Shown: positions 29,587-39,224, numbered from the stretch's first letter. The stretch is DNA of 64,000 nucleotides from Erwinia psidii (GCF_003846135.1 NZ_RHHM01000005.1:211009-275008); one strand, 5' to 3'. The notes: generated from the letters alone by a model not told the origin. Translations and numbers: made by a program.

Positions 29587-29877
29587 ATGAAACATATCAC
29601 GTGGATGTTCAGCGCACTAATTATTGCTTCCCCGCTGGTGGTACAGGCCTCCTGCGAAACGGTAAAAGCAGATATCAATCAGAAAATTATCAACAATGGT
29701 GTGTCTGCCGGCAGCTTCTCACTGGAGATTGTGCCGAATGATCGGGTCGATCGGGCGGATGGTCAGGTGGTGGGACACTGTGATAATGATAGGCAGAAAA
29801 TTGTTTATAAGCGCAACCCGAATGAGGACGATGCCCCCGCAGGCACGGGGTCTTCGCAAGATGCGCCGTCATCCTGA
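29587..29877 (+). CDS. ynfD: DUF1161 periplasmic protein YnfD
   Basis: A 96-residue exported protein of unknown function. A signal peptide (ITWMFSALIIASPLVVQA) precedes the DUF1161 core: SCETVKADINQKIINNGV, FSLEIVPND, GQVVGHCDND and KIVYKR, which match E. coli YnfD. The tail after it is low-complexity and rich in D, P and S. Several ATGs are in frame (29569, 29581, 29584, 29587); 29587 has the best spacing from AAGGAA at 29575. E. coli has speG and ynfC between ynfB and ynfD; here they are directly adjacent. Confidence 0.88.
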   Translation: MKHITWMFSALIIASPLVVQASCETVKADINQKIINNGVSAGSFSLEIVPNDRVDRADGQVVGHCDNDRQKIVYKRNPNEDDAPAGTGSSQDAPSS

Positions 29878-30646
29878 CGTTTCGAGGCACCTGCACTCAG
29901 GCCAACGGGATGAGATGTTAGATTGCGGCCAAACGCGTCGCGTGATCTGCTGAGATCCCCTCCTTTATCATGGGCTGCCCTGGCAGCCTGCTTTACTTTG
30001 CAGCACCCGATCACGGGTTCTGACGCTCAATGGAAAGACAATTCACCTCAAACAATATTCTCCCCCTCTGACGCCTCTTTTAATGGCCTCATATGTCCTT
30101 ATGTCACCTGTTCTGCCAGCGTAAGGGATAATGGCCGGGCATATTGATATGCCCGTAACTGCGCTGGTTACCAGTCGTACGTCTGTTTCCTGCCATTTAC
30201 CCATTTAATACATCCACTGATACCATAAGCTGATTAGCGCCCAGTAGCGATTCTTCTGACATGCACACAACAGATAATTTTGTAAGCACTGTATTAACTG
30301 ACTAAAGCCTCAAGCGTCCGGCCTCCTCGCCGGTGTTGACGACCGTGGCCTGGCTTCTGCTCTGACCTCAACATTCACTCTGGTCCCCGGCAGCCAGGAC
30401 AGGTGGCTTTGGACAACAGAATAATTGTTACAGTGTCACAATTGTGACGATAAATATTGTTTATCAAGCTGAGGCCAGAGTTTATCTGGGCTGGCACGGA
30501 ATATGCGTGATTTCTATCTTTCTGATTTTTGGTCTTAAACTGGCAACAGCGCCAGAGAACTGCTATAGCTTTTAATGCTCTTTTTACCTTTAAATAACAA
30601 AAGTGCCATAAGTTGTATTAATTGACCGTCAGGGAGAATGAATTAC
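29878..30646. promoter_or_regulatory. Gap upstream of the osmoprotectant transporter operon
   Basis: 769 bp without a gene I can support. It contains three dyads: CGGGCATAT-TG-ATATGCCCG (30136-30155), GTCACAATTGTGAC (30435-30448) and GATAAA-TATTG-TTTATC (30449-30465). The last two are adjacent and about 180-210 bp before the operon start, so this is probably its control region with a long leader. Confidence 0.5.
30435..30465. promoter_or_regulatory. Two abutting palindromes upstream of the osm operon
   Basis: A perfect 14-bp palindrome GTCACAATTGTGAC (30435-30448) abuts a second dyad GATAAATATTGTTTATC (30449-30465, 6-bp arms, 5-bp centre). Such paired dyads in front of an operon suggest operator sites; the binding protein is unknown. 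Confidence 0.5.
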
Positions 30647-31363
30647 ATGCAAAATGCATCGCTTATGCGGCGAACTTTGCTTGCCGTTTTTTTTATTGTT
30701 GTCGCGATAGCCCTGCTGATCTATGGGTTGGGGCCGGACATCATCAAAGCTCGCCAGGTTGATCTTATCTACCTTGGACAAAAACATATGTTCCTGGTTT
30801 TCTGGTCGATGCTGGCGGCACTTCTCGTCGGCATCCCCAGCGGGATCATACTCAGTCGCCCTTTCGCCCGTCGCTGGGCAGAATTTGTTATGCAAATTTT
30901 CAACATCGGCAACACCCTTCCGCCACTGGCGGTGCTGGCGATGGCGATGGTGATTATCGGCATCGGCGAACGCCCGGCGATCATTACGCTGTTCCTCGCT
31001 TCACTGCTGCCGATTGTGCGTAACACCTATTCCGGGTTGTGTGCTGTTCCCTCTTCGTTGCTTGAAGCGGCAAACGGTATTGGCATGACCAAAGGGCAAC
31101 GCCTGCGTCAGGTCGAATTGCCGAACGCTTCGCCAGTGATTATGTCCGGGATCCGTATAGCCACCGCGATCAATGTCGGTACGGCGCCGTTAGCTTTTCT
31201 GATTGGCGCCAGTAACTATGGTGAACTGATCTTCCCAGGTATCTATCTCAATGATTTTCCCACGTTGATACTGGGCGCAGCAGCCACCGCTCTGTTTGCG
31301 CTGATCCTTGACATGTTGCTGGCTGGTCTGGGCCGTTTACTCAGTCCACACGTCGCCGTATAG
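30647..31363 (+). CDS. Osmoprotectant ABC transporter permease (OsmY/YehW-like)
   Basis: First gene of an OsmU/OpuC-type operon. The 238-residue permease has about six membrane helices and the ABC permease coupling motif EAANGIGMTKGQRLRQVELP (about 146-165), followed by ASPVIMSGIR and GASNYGELIFPGI, typical of glycine-betaine/choline-type permeases. Its partner permease is the third gene. ATG 30647 is preferred to 30638 because AGGGAG (30631-30636) is ten bases before it and only one before the other. In Salmonella the matching gene is called osmY, a symbol also used for an unrelated E. coli protein, so no symbol is given. Confidence 0.9.
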   Translation: MQNASLMRRTLLAVFFIVVAIALLIYGLGPDIIKARQVDLIYLGQKHMFLVFWSMLAALLVGIPSGIILSRPFARRWAEFVMQIFNIGNTLPPLAVLAMAMVIIGIGERPAIITLFLASLLPIVRNTYSGLCAVPSSLLEAANGIGMTKGQRLRQVELPNASPVIMSGIRIATAINVGTAPLAFLIGASNYGELIFPGIYLNDFPTLILGAAATALFALILDMLLAGLGRLLSPHVAV

Positions 31364-31381
31364 AATAATAAGGAGTTGATT

Positions 31382-32308
31382 ATGGCGCAGGCCATTTATC
31401 TGACCCGCTGGGTTCGCAATACTGTACTGGCGCTCAGCGCCCTGATGACGACCACTGCCACCGTCAGTGCAGCCACTCCCATTGTGATGGCGACACAGAG
31501 CTACACAGAGCAGCACGTTCTTTCAGCCATCACCACTCTGTATCTCGGCAAAAAAGGTTTTCAGGTAGAGCCAAAAACCAATATCGCCACCACCATCAGC
31601 CGTAATGCAATGATCAACCGACAGATCGATATGACCTGGGAATATACCGGCACCTCGCTGATTATTTTCAACCATATCACCAAACCCATGTCTGCTCAGG
31701 AAGGTTACGAGACGGTTAAAAGGCTTGATGCCCGACTGGGCTTGATCTGGCTTAACCCGGCCCCGATGAATGATACCTATGCCTTTGCCATGCAGCGTAA
31801 ACGTGCAGATCAAGAGCAGATTGATACCATGTCTCAACTGGCGGCAAAAATTGAACAGGTTCGCTCGCAGGACCCTGAAAATAACTGGACGCTGGGTCTG
31901 GACCTTGAATTTGCCGGCCGTGCCGATGGTCTGAAACCTTTACAGAAAGCCTACAATATGCCGCTGGATCGCCCCCAGATCCGTCAGATGGACCCCGGTC
32001 TTGTTTATAACGCGACCCGCGATGGCTTTGTTGATGCCGGCCTGGTTTATACCACCGATGGCCGTGTCAAAGGGTTCGATCTGAAAGTACTGAAAGACGA
32101 CAAAGGGTTCTTCCCCAGCTACGCGGTAACGCCCGTTCTGACCAAAGAGACACTGGATTCACATCCGGGTCTGGCAGAGGCGTTGAATGCGCTGTCACCC
32201 CTAATCACTAATGAAGCAATCACGGAAATGAACAAGCGTGTGGATATTGACCACCAGTCGCCGCAACAGGTGGCCAGCGATTTCCTGAAATCTAAAGGCT
32301 TAATCTGA
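31382..32308 (+). CDS. osmX: Osmoprotectant ABC transporter substrate-binding protein OsmX
   Basis: A periplasmic binding protein for quaternary ammonium osmoprotectants. The 308-residue precursor has a long signal peptide ending in TVSA (about 30), then an OpuAC/QAT-type fold: [20 protein letters not shown] at the N-terminus, the aromatic cage region [11 protein letters not shown] (about 87-97), and [12 protein letters not shown] in the second lobe. ATG 31382 has AGGAG six bases upstream. It sits between the two permease genes as in OsmU clusters. Confidence 0.9.
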   Translation: MAQAIYLTRWVRNTVLALSALMTTTATVSAATPIVMATQSYTEQHVLSAITTLYLGKKGFQVEPKTNIATTISRNAMINRQIDMTWEYTGTSLIIFNHITKPMSAQEGYETVKRLDARLGLIWLNPAPMNDTYAFAMQRKRADQEQIDTMSQLAAKIEQVRSQDPENNWTLGLDLEFAGRADGLKPLQKAYNMPLDRPQIRQMDPGLVYNATRDGFVDAGLVYTTDGRVKGFDLKVLKDDKGFFPSYAVTPVLTKETLDSHPGLAEALNALSPLITNEAITEMNKRVDIDHQSPQQVASDFLKSKGLI

Positions 32309-32317
32309 GGAGAACGC

Positions 32318-32965
32318 ATGGAAACCATCCACTATTTCATTGATAACTGGAGTTATCTCGCCACTCTTACTTTCCAGCACCTGTGGCTGGTCGGCCTTGC
32401 CGTCGGTATGGCAATTATTATTGGTGTGCCGGTAGGGATTATGATTGTTCGCTACAAATGGCTGGAAGCCCCGGTGCTTGGACTGGCCACCATTGTGCTG
32501 ACCATTCCTGCCATCGCATTATTCGGCATGATGATCCCACTATTTTCGCTAATCGGCCAGGGTATTGGCGTATTGCCAGCCGTAACGGCGGTGTTTCTCT
32601 ACTCGTTACTGCCTATCGTGCGTAACACCCATACCGCGCTTGAAAATCTGCCAGACGGACTGCGTGAAGCAGGACGGGGCATCGGGATGACATTCTGGCA
32701 GCGCCTGCGTTGGGTCGAAATCCCAATGGCGTTGCCGGTTATTTTTGGCGGTATCCGCACCGCAGTCGTGATGAATGTTGGCGTCATGGCAATTGCCGCA
32801 GTGATTGGTGCGGGTGGCCTTGGTTTGCTGCTGCTGGATGGCATCAGCGGTAGTGATATTCGTTTGTTAATTGCCGGTTCGGTAATGATTTGCCTGATGG
32901 CGATAGTTCTCGATTGGCTGCTGCACCGTTTGCAGCTGGCTATGACACCTAAGGGGATTCGATAA
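32318..32965 (+). CDS. osmW: Osmoprotectant ABC transporter permease OsmW
   Basis: Second permease of the transporter, 215 residues with about five or six membrane helices. It shows the typical N-terminal HLWLVGLAVGMAIIIGVPVG, the helix TIVLTIPAIALFGMMIPLF, the coupling motif EAGRGIGMTFWQRLRWVEIP and the end GAGGLGLLLLDGI. Its stop codon overlaps the ATPase start by one base, so translation is coupled. It is expected to pair with the first permease in the inner membrane. Confidence 0.9.
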   Translation: METIHYFIDNWSYLATLTFQHLWLVGLAVGMAIIIGVPVGIMIVRYKWLEAPVLGLATIVLTIPAIALFGMMIPLFSLIGQGIGVLPAVTAVFLYSLLPIVRNTHTALENLPDGLREAGRGIGMTFWQRLRWVEIPMALPVIFGGIRTAVVMNVGVMAIAAVIGAGGLGLLLLDGISGSDIRLLIAGSVMICLMAIVLDWLLHRLQLAMTPKGIR

Positions 32966-34104
32966 TGATAAAACTGGAAAACCTCACCAAGACGTTTACC
33001 CAGAAAAACGGAACAACTATTAATGCTGTGGACAACGTGAGCCTTAACGTACCGGAAGGTGAAATGTGCGTGCTGCTTGGCCCTTCCGGCTGTGGTAAAT
33101 CCACCACGTTGAAAATGATCAACCGACTGATCCCATCCACCAGTGGCAAAATACTGATCAATGGTGAAGATACCAGCGGACTCGATACGGTAACGTTGCG
33201 ACGTAATATTGGCTATGTTATTCAGCAAATCGGTCTGTTCCCAAATATGACCATTGAAGAAAATATCACCGTGGTGCCCAAAATGCTGGGCTGGGATAAA
33301 AAGCGCTGTCACGAGCGCGCCAGCGAACTGATGAGTATGGTTGCGCTGGATCCGAAAAGCTTTCTGCACCGCTATCCGCGTGAGATGTCAGGTGGACAAC
33401 AGCAGCGTATTGGTGTGATCCGCGCCCTGGCTGCTGATCCACCGGTCCTGCTAATGGATGAACCTTTCGGTGCCGTTGACCCGATCAACCGTGAAGCTAT
33501 CCAGAATGAATTTCTTGACATGCAGCGGCAGCTGAAGAAAACGGTAATGCTGGTGAGTCATGACATTGATGAAGCACTGAAACTGGGTGACCGCATTGCG
33601 GTGTTTGGTCAGGGCAAAATCGTGCAGTGCGCCAGCCCGGATGAGTTGCTGGCAACGCCCCGCAATGATTTTGTCGGTTCTTTTGTTGGCCAGGATCGAA
33701 CGCTGAAGCGCCTGCTGCTGGTATCCGCAGGTGATGTCACCGATCAGCAACCGACCATCACGGTGCAGCTATCAACGCCGTTGTCAGAAGCGTTTGCCAT
33801 GATGGATGATAACGATATGCGTTCCATCACCGTCGTCGACCAGCAGCAGCGTCCGCTTGGCTTCGTAAAACGTCGTGAGGCGCGGGCGGGTAGCGGCAGC
33901 TGTGCAGACATCCTGCATACCTTTAAGGTGACCGGGCGCGCGGAGGAGAACCTGCGTGTGGTGCTGTCGAAATTATATGAGCACGACACCACCTGGATGC
34001 CGATTGTGGATGAAGATGGTCGCTACAGCGGAGAAATTTCGCAGGACTATATTGCCAGTTATCTCAGCTCAGGACGCACCCGTCGTGCGCTGAATCTGGC
34101 TTAA
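32965..34104 (+). CDS. osmV: Osmoprotectant ABC transporter ATPase with CBS domains, OsmV
   Basis: The 379-residue ATPase energises the transporter. Walker A GPSGCGKST is at 39-47, the Q-loop VIQQIGLFPNM follows at about 89-99, the signature MSGGQQQRIGV and Walker B VLLMDEPFGAVDP come next, and the switch histidine is in LVSHDIDEALKLGD. The C-terminal ~130 residues form two CBS domains (SITVVDQQQRPLGFV; TTWMPIVDEDGRYSG), which in OpuA-type importers sense ionic strength. It is the last gene of the operon and is followed by a terminator-like hairpin. Confidence 0.93.
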   Translation: MIKLENLTKTFTQKNGTTINAVDNVSLNVPEGEMCVLLGPSGCGKSTTLKMINRLIPSTSGKILINGEDTSGLDTVTLRRNIGYVIQQIGLFPNMTIEENITVVPKMLGWDKKRCHERASELMSMVALDPKSFLHRYPREMSGGQQQRIGVIRALAADPPVLLMDEPFGAVDPINREAIQNEFLDMQRQLKKTVMLVSHDIDEALKLGDRIAVFGQGKIVQCASPDELLATPRNDFVGSFVGQDRTLKRLLLVSAGDVTDQQPTITVQLSTPLSEAFAMMDDNDMRSITVVDQQQRPLGFVKRREARAGSGSCADILHTFKVTGRAEENLRVVLSKLYEHDTTWMPIVDEDGRYSGEISQDYIASYLSSGRTRRALNLA

Positions 34105-34110
34105 TCAGTA

Positions 34111-34132
34111 AAAGCGGCAAGGAAGCCGCTTT
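34111..34132 (+). terminator. Terminator of the osm operon
   Basis: AAAGCGGC-AAGGAA-GCCGCTTT is a perfect 8-bp stem starting six bases after the osmV stop. The Ts of the 3' arm serve as a short T-tract; the AAA on the 5' side gives partial activity on the other strand. Confidence 0.65.
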
Positions 34133-34152
34133 ATCCCGGAAGGCGTTGCCGG

Positions 34153-34824
34153 TCAGTTGTGCAGCAGCTCGCTCAGGTCGAAATAGTCAGCCAGTTCCCG
34201 GGTTTCAATTTTTGGTAAGTAAGGCAGCTCAGCCAGTAACGGCGATGAAATACTGTTGCTCAGTACTTCAATAATCTCCGCATAGTGGGCCAGCCCAGGA
34301 TTGATCCTGTTCGCCACCCAACCCAACAGCGGTAGCCCGTCGTTGATTACCGCCTCTGCCGTGAGCAATGCATGGCTGATACAACCCAGTTTGATGCCTA
34401 CCACCATCACCACCGGCAACCTTTCAGCCACTACCCAGTCTGATAAAGGCCGCGTGTCATTCATCATGTTGCGCCAGCCCCCGGTGCCTTCCACCACGAC
34501 ATGGTCGGTCTGCTCACTCAACGCATGCAGACTTTCACTTAATATTTTGTAATCAATCAGGGTTTTCTGGTTGGTGCTGATTTCGTCATCAGGAAGGGTA
34601 ATGGGGTTAATCGCAGAATAGGGAAACGTCAGTGAAGAAGCAGACTGCAAAATCAGTGCATCATTGTTACGCAGGCCCTTTTCGGTATGTTGACTACTTT
34701 TTGCTACCGGTTTAAAACCTGTGACACATTTATTTCCAGCGGACAGCTTTTGTATCAGCGCACGGCTGACCACGGTTTTACCCACGCCAGTATCGGTCCC
34801 GGTAACAAAAAAACGCTTTAACAT
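34153..34824 (-). CDS. bioD2: Dethiobiotin synthetase paralogue BioD2
   Basis: BioD-type enzymes close the ureido ring of dethiobiotin using ATP and CO2. The 223-residue product resembles E. coli YnfK/BioD2 more than BioD1: start MLKRFFVTGTDTGVGKTVVS (P-loop at about 9-17), GFKPVAKSSQ, EGTGGWRNMMNDTRPLSDW and WVANRINPGLAHYAEII. The ATG at 34824 gives the family N-terminus; a TTG 12 bases upstream is an alternative. It lies next to mlc as in E. coli. Confidence 0.92.
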   Translation of the reverse strand: MLKRFFVTGTDTGVGKTVVSRALIQKLSAGNKCVTGFKPVAKSSQHTEKGLRNNDALILQSASSLTFPYSAINPITLPDDEISTNQKTLIDYKILSESLHALSEQTDHVVVEGTGGWRNMMNDTRPLSDWVVAERLPVVMVVGIKLGCISHALLTAEAVINDGLPLLGWVANRINPGLAHYAEIIEVLSNSISSPLLAELPYLPKIETRELADYFDLSELLHN

Positions 34825-35037
34825 GCTGCTTTTCAAAGTCAGATCCTCAACGGGAATGATAAGAATAATTGAACATAAAAGATGAGGTATCTTAAGAGAT
34901 GTAATGGAAAAGCAGCTTGCGTTAGCGCAAGATTTTTGTTGATAACACGCAGGGTTCTGGCGCGATTTCAGCACGGTAAAAACCGACTCAGGCAGCGTAC
35001 TTATCAATGAGAAAGGAGATGGCGTCCCGGCTGGCGG

Positions 35038-36255
35038 TCAGCCCTGCAACAGCCGGACCAACAGCGTACCATTATAGAGTGCGTCTTTGATTAACGCCCC
35101 ACCCGGCAAAGTACCCTGATTACAGAACTGTGTTTCCTGTATCTCAATCCCGTTGCTGTAAGCCGGAAATGCCTGACGCCGGATACAGTCAGTAATGGCC
35201 GGATGAAGGACACTACTCGCACGATTGAACGGCGAACCAATCAGGATTTTTTGGGGGTGAAACAGGTTAACCATAATGGACAGAATGCGCCCGACGCTAT
35301 GACCCACATCAGTAATAATATCTTTTGCCAGCCGGTCGCCAGCAAGAGCGGCTTCACATAACGTTTCTGTAGTCAGCGCTTTCTGGTGCAGGATGCTGTT
35401 TTGTGCTGTCTGCATTCTGGATAACGCCAACGCAAGCACGCTTTCACAACTGGCAACCGTTTCCAGACAGCCATGATTGCCGCAGTAGCACCGTTTACCA
35501 TAAGGATCGACCTGAGTGTGACCAATCTCTGCTACTGTTCTGCCACCGGCGTGCAGCAGGCGTCCGCCACTGATCACCCCAGCGCCAACGTGATGATCAA
35601 TCACAACCTGAATCACGTCGCTGTCGTCTCTGGCAGCCCCGAACAGCGACTCGGCCAGCAGCCACGCATAAATCTCGTGCTGTATGTACACCGGAAGCCC
35701 GGTGCATTTTTCCAGTTCCGCTCCCAGTGGCATATCGCTGACCTGGTAAAACGGCAAGTGATGAACAATACCGCGATCTTTATCCGGTGCGCCTGGCAGG
35801 GTAATAGCAATAGCAGTAAGCCGCTCCAGCCTGTTCTGATGGCGCTCAAAAAAGTGGTTAATCTCAGAAATAATACGTTCAGAAAGCGGTTTGGCAGCAT
35901 TGACCGGCAACGGCAACGTATCCTCAACCACCAGTGAAGTGCTCAAATCCCGCAGCGCCAGGGTTATCTCACCACGACCAATGCGCACCGAAAGAAAATG
36001 CCATGCCACGGTATCAAGGATCAAACCAATGGCGGGCCGTCCCCGGCTGCCAGGGTCCTGGAATTCTGTTTCCTGTACCAGATGGGCTTCAAGCATTTCC
36101 CGCACAATTTTGGTGATACTGGCCGGTGCCAGCTGCGATCTTCGGGCCAGTTCAATACGGGAAATAGGGCCATACCGGTCTATTAGCCGGTACACCACCC
36201 CCGCATTAGTTTGTTTGATCTGGTCGATGTGGCCAGGTTGAGTGTCCATTATCAC
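35038..36255 (-). CDS. mlc: Glucose-responsive repressor Mlc (ROK family)
   Basis: Mlc represses sugar PTS genes (ptsG, ptsHI, manXYZ, malT in E. coli) and is released from DNA when bound to dephosphorylated PtsG. The 405-residue product has the N-terminal winged helix (about 10-80; APASITKIVREMLEAHLVQE), the ROK core with GAGVISGGRLLHAG and the zinc motif CYCGNHGCLE (about 255-264). It matches E. coli Mlc (406) end to end (LLVRLLQG). The GTG at 36255 aligns exactly with the E. coli start and has GAGGG six bases upstream; ATG 36249 is possible. Confidence 0.96.
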   Translation of the reverse strand: MIMDTQPGHIDQIKQTNAGVVYRLIDRYGPISRIELARRSQLAPASITKIVREMLEAHLVQETEFQDPGSRGRPAIGLILDTVAWHFLSVRIGRGEITLALRDLSTSLVVEDTLPLPVNAAKPLSERIISEINHFFERHQNRLERLTAIAITLPGAPDKDRGIVHHLPFYQVSDMPLGAELEKCTGLPVYIQHEIYAWLLAESLFGAARDDSDVIQVVIDHHVGAGVISGGRLLHAGGRTVAEIGHTQVDPYGKRCYCGNHGCLETVASCESVLALALSRMQTAQNSILHQKALTTETLCEAALAGDRLAKDIITDVGHSVGRILSIMVNLFHPQKILIGSPFNRASSVLHPAITDCIRRQAFPAYSNGIEIQETQFCNQGTLPGGALIKDALYNGTLLVRLLQG

Positions 36256-36631
36256 GCCCTGCCCTCATTTATTTTCGTGCTGCTAAATAAACCCAGCGGC
36301 CATGGTGGAACACTTCCCGTACTGCGTCAACTATTTGGCCAGCAATGTGATTTATCACACACAAAAGCCATCTGTTTTTTTCTTGCGAAGGGGAAGCAGC
36401 TGGTTTTTCATCTTTCTCTGACGCGTTAACCATTCGCTGGCTGGCCCAGCGCAGCAACGGTACGCCTTGCTGAAAGAACACCACAATGCAGCAGCCTCAT
36501 TTCTGTTGTCATACCGCTACTGGCACTACCAGCGGCTGTAACGTTAAGAAATAGAAAATGCCGGGAGGGGTATTATGCCATATCCGCCACTTCCAGGCGC
36601 GGACAGGGTATGGCTTTAACCGGAGACTGAC
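36256..36631. promoter_or_regulatory. Region upstream of mlc
   Basis: 376 bp. It holds the mlc promoter region, including a dyad TGTGAT-TT-ATCACA (36346-36359) that looks like a CRP box shortened by two bases. No gene is supported; open frames across it lack ribosome-binding sites or family likeness. Confidence 0.4.
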
Positions 36632-37159
36632 TTATGTGGTACGATCGGCATAATGCTTTTGCAGCTTTTGTAATTTAGGTGGGATCACCGCGAGACAATA
36701 ACGGTTCTCCTGGCCTTCACCTTCCCAGTAGTTCTGATGGTAATCCTCAGCAGGAAACCACTCTCCCCTTTCAATCGTGGTCACAACCGGCTCGCTGTGC
36801 TCACTCTGAGCACGGGCAATCGCCGCTTTGGCTTCAACAGCCTGATGTTCATCCAGCGGAAAAATAGCGGAACGATACTGTGTGCCCGTATCGTTCCCTT
36901 GCCGGTTCAGCTGAGTAGGATCATGAGTGGCGAAGCTGATATTCAGCAACTCTCCATAGCTGATTTGTTGCGGATCAAAACGAAGGCGAATCGCTTCCGC
37001 GTGGCCGGTTTCACCGCTACATACCTGGCGATAAGTGGGATTGGGCAGATGGCCACCAATATAGCCACTCTCCACAGATTCCACTCCGTTAATCTGCCTG
37101 AACACGGCTTCAGTGCACCAGAAACATCCTCCGGCAATAATGGCATACTCAACGGTCAT
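36632..37159 (-). CDS. msrA: Peptide methionine (S)-S-oxide reductase MsrA
   Basis: MsrA reduces S-methionine sulfoxide in proteins and free form. The 175-residue product is the shorter, single-domain MsrA type, with the catalytic cysteine Cys12 in GGCFWCTEAVF, the glycine-rich VESGYIGGHLPNPTY, the GHAEAIRLRFDP segment and DPTQLNRQGNDTGTQYRS. A C-terminal cysteine near YCLAVIPPK may act in resolving. The ATG at 37159 has GAGGAG just upstream. It stands alone beside mlc. Confidence 0.95.
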   Translation of the reverse strand: MTVEYAIIAGGCFWCTEAVFRQINGVESVESGYIGGHLPNPTYRQVCSGETGHAEAIRLRFDPQQISYGELLNISFATHDPTQLNRQGNDTGTQYRSAIFPLDEHQAVEAKAAIARAQSEHSEPVVTTIERGEWFPAEDYHQNYWEGEGQENRYCLAVIPPKLQKLQKHYADRTT

Positions 37160-38781
37160 GCTGTTCTCCTCATTAATCTGTTCATCTGCCAGCAGAATAA
37201 TCAAGTGGCTTTAATAGTGTTATTGCAGCACAGGCATATTAATAATGCCATGCAAAGCGCACAACTCATTCATTTATGCACAGAAACCGACAACCTTTGA
37301 TGGTTTAACATCGCCATTGAAACACCACTGTCAGGCAAAACAGTCTGGCGTTATGTGCCGGAAACGGCGAAATTTCCGTTATCACGATCGCTCGGGGCCA
37401 GAATGCCCGCAAGCATCATGCAACTGACGAATGCCAAACTAACGGCTATATCCGGGGCAGTCCACCATGGAGATGCGTATTAGCCTGATTAATCATTGTC
37501 TCAACCCGCGCTTTGATGTTGTATGTCGGCAACGGTGTTCAGACAAATATTTCATGCGCAAAGGAAAATGGTGAAATGGTTATTCATTGCCCGGCATTGC
37601 CTGCTTCATGATGCATTCTCCCTTAAACGTCTGATGAGCGACATAAAAAACTGAATACCTGCTGTCTCTGTTGAACAGTTTCGCCTGATGTAGAATCTCC
37701 GGTGTAATTCCTTATTACTTTAGTTGGCTAAGCATTATTCACCATTTACTTACCGCGATGCCTGCAGACATAAATTACTGTGCTCACCGCTATGGTTCTG
37801 TTTTAACAAATTGCATGTTGTAACTAAAATAGCATATCCAACACCCGCATTAAAACTGATACGCCCGTCGCTACCGGAGAGTTTCGTTGCCTGGCGCCTG
37901 GCCCATCTGCGGCAGATGCAGATAGTGCTGTACAAATGTTGCATTCAGTGAACTGACATACTGCCGGGTAGTCGATGAACATAAGACGGTTTACCTGTAA
38001 ACCTAACAGGCTCTATTTACAACGCGTCGTACATACCTGAAACTTATGCCTTGCCGATTACTCAGGTTTGTCACTGAGCTACACGGTAAAAACTATAAAT
38101 GCTTCGCCATGACCGATAGCGCTGTATACTTGCGCCGACGAAAAAATCCGGGACTCTGGCATTGAAGGCATTGAACCACAATAGCTGAACTTTTTCGCTG
38201 TCGCTTCCGGTTGTTAATTTGCTCCCCCCTCACTGTTTTAATGCAGCAGCAGTCCTGATGTCATTTGAACAGGAGGTGACAAATTTTCACGAACGGCTAA
38301 ACTGATGCACGAATAAAGTTCACTTCTGGCAATCCTTTCCGGGGCAATACATTGGACATTTTCGTCGTCAGATAACATCACGGCCTGACGAGACGGCGGC
38401 TGTTCAGGTTCAGGGAATGTCTGCAATGGCATTAAGCGTGCCGCTCAGAGATAACTATTCACTCAGTATCCTGAGTGAACATAACCGCTACTCTTAATTG
38501 AATATAAACGCCGTTTCGAATCGCTATAATTATACTTCCCTGCTCATTTGTTTCAGCTCATTGATTCGTTCATGACTGCCAATGTCACTTAAGACTAATC
38601 CCAATATTGTAAATATCCTCTGTCATTCTCCCGCAATTCAGAAAAAAAAATGAAAAAATCGGGTAAATAAAAAAATATTTTCTTGTCTGGGTATTTTTAA
38701 CTGCCGAATTTATCTGTACACTGCTTATCGTTCCATACACTGATTAGTTTTAAACCATCCACAACGCTACGGACTCCTTTT
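37160..38781. other. 1.6-kb region without recognised genes
   Basis: Many short open frames occur on both strands but none has a good ribosome-binding site with a recognisable product. A perfect hairpin TTCACTCAG-TATC-CTGAGTGAA lies at 38458-38479. The last ~140 bp (38640-38781) are very AT-rich with A-tracts, fitting the control region of the H-NS-family gene, which in E. coli is autoregulated. The rest may be decayed DNA or may hide a small RNA. Confidence 0.5.
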
Positions 38782-39183
38782 ATGAGCGAAACACTGAAAG
38801 TATTAAATAACATTCGAACTCTTCGTGCTCAGGCTCGGGAGGTTTCTTTATCTGAACTTGAAGATATGCTTGAGAAACTCGAAGCGATTGTTAAAGAACG
38901 CCGGGAAGCTGAAGCGGCTATTGCCTCAGAAATCAAGGAAAAAGAAGAAAAACTGGCAAAATATCGTCAGATGTTGTTGGACGATGGTATTGATTTGAGT
39001 GAGCTTACTGCATCTGAAAATACATCCGGTAAACCACGTACAAAACGCGCGCCGCGTCCGGCTAAATATCAGTACACCGATGAAAACGGTGAAATCAAAT
39101 CATGGACCGGACAGGGCCGTACTCCTGCGGTAATTAAGCAGGCACTGGACCAGGGTAAACCACTCGACGATTTCCTGATTTAA
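38782..39183 (+). CDS. H-NS family nucleoid protein (H-NS/StpA-like)
   Basis: A 133-residue DNA-binding and silencing protein. The N-terminal oligomerisation domain (about 1-75) starts [19 protein letters not shown] as in H-NS, and a charged coiled coil follows (EERR-type stretch [20 protein letters not shown]). The C-terminal domain carries the AT-hook-like core [15 protein letters not shown] with QGR and ends PLDDFLI like StpA, without the extra KQ of H-NS. It lies directly upstream of tus, unlike the usual hns locus beside tdk/galU, so it is probably a second H-NS paralogue. Which name fits is unclear; no symbol is given. Confidence 0.92.
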   Translation: MSETLKVLNNIRTLRAQAREVSLSELEDMLEKLEAIVKERREAEAAIASEIKEKEEKLAKYRQMLLDDGIDLSELTASENTSGKPRTKRAPRPAKYQYTDENGEIKSWTGQGRTPAVIKQALDQGKPLDDFLI

Positions 39184-39196
39184 CGCCTGAATCTCC

Positions 39197-39224
39197 TGCC
39201 ACGCTAAAAACACTCGGCGTGGCA
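39197..39224 (+). terminator. Hairpin after the H-NS-family gene
   Basis: An 8-bp stem TGCCACGC/GCGTGGCA with a 12-nt loop lies 14 bp after the stop codon and is followed by ACTTTAAT. The T-tract is weak. Confidence 0.5.

Noticed and set aside
32599..33369. Minus-strand frame of 256 codons across osmW and osmV
   Set aside because: It spans two well-conserved genes on the other strand; no ribosome-binding site or family match.
37724..38432. Short open frames in the gene-free 37-39 kb stretch
   Set aside because: No ribosome-binding sites or recognisable products on either strand.
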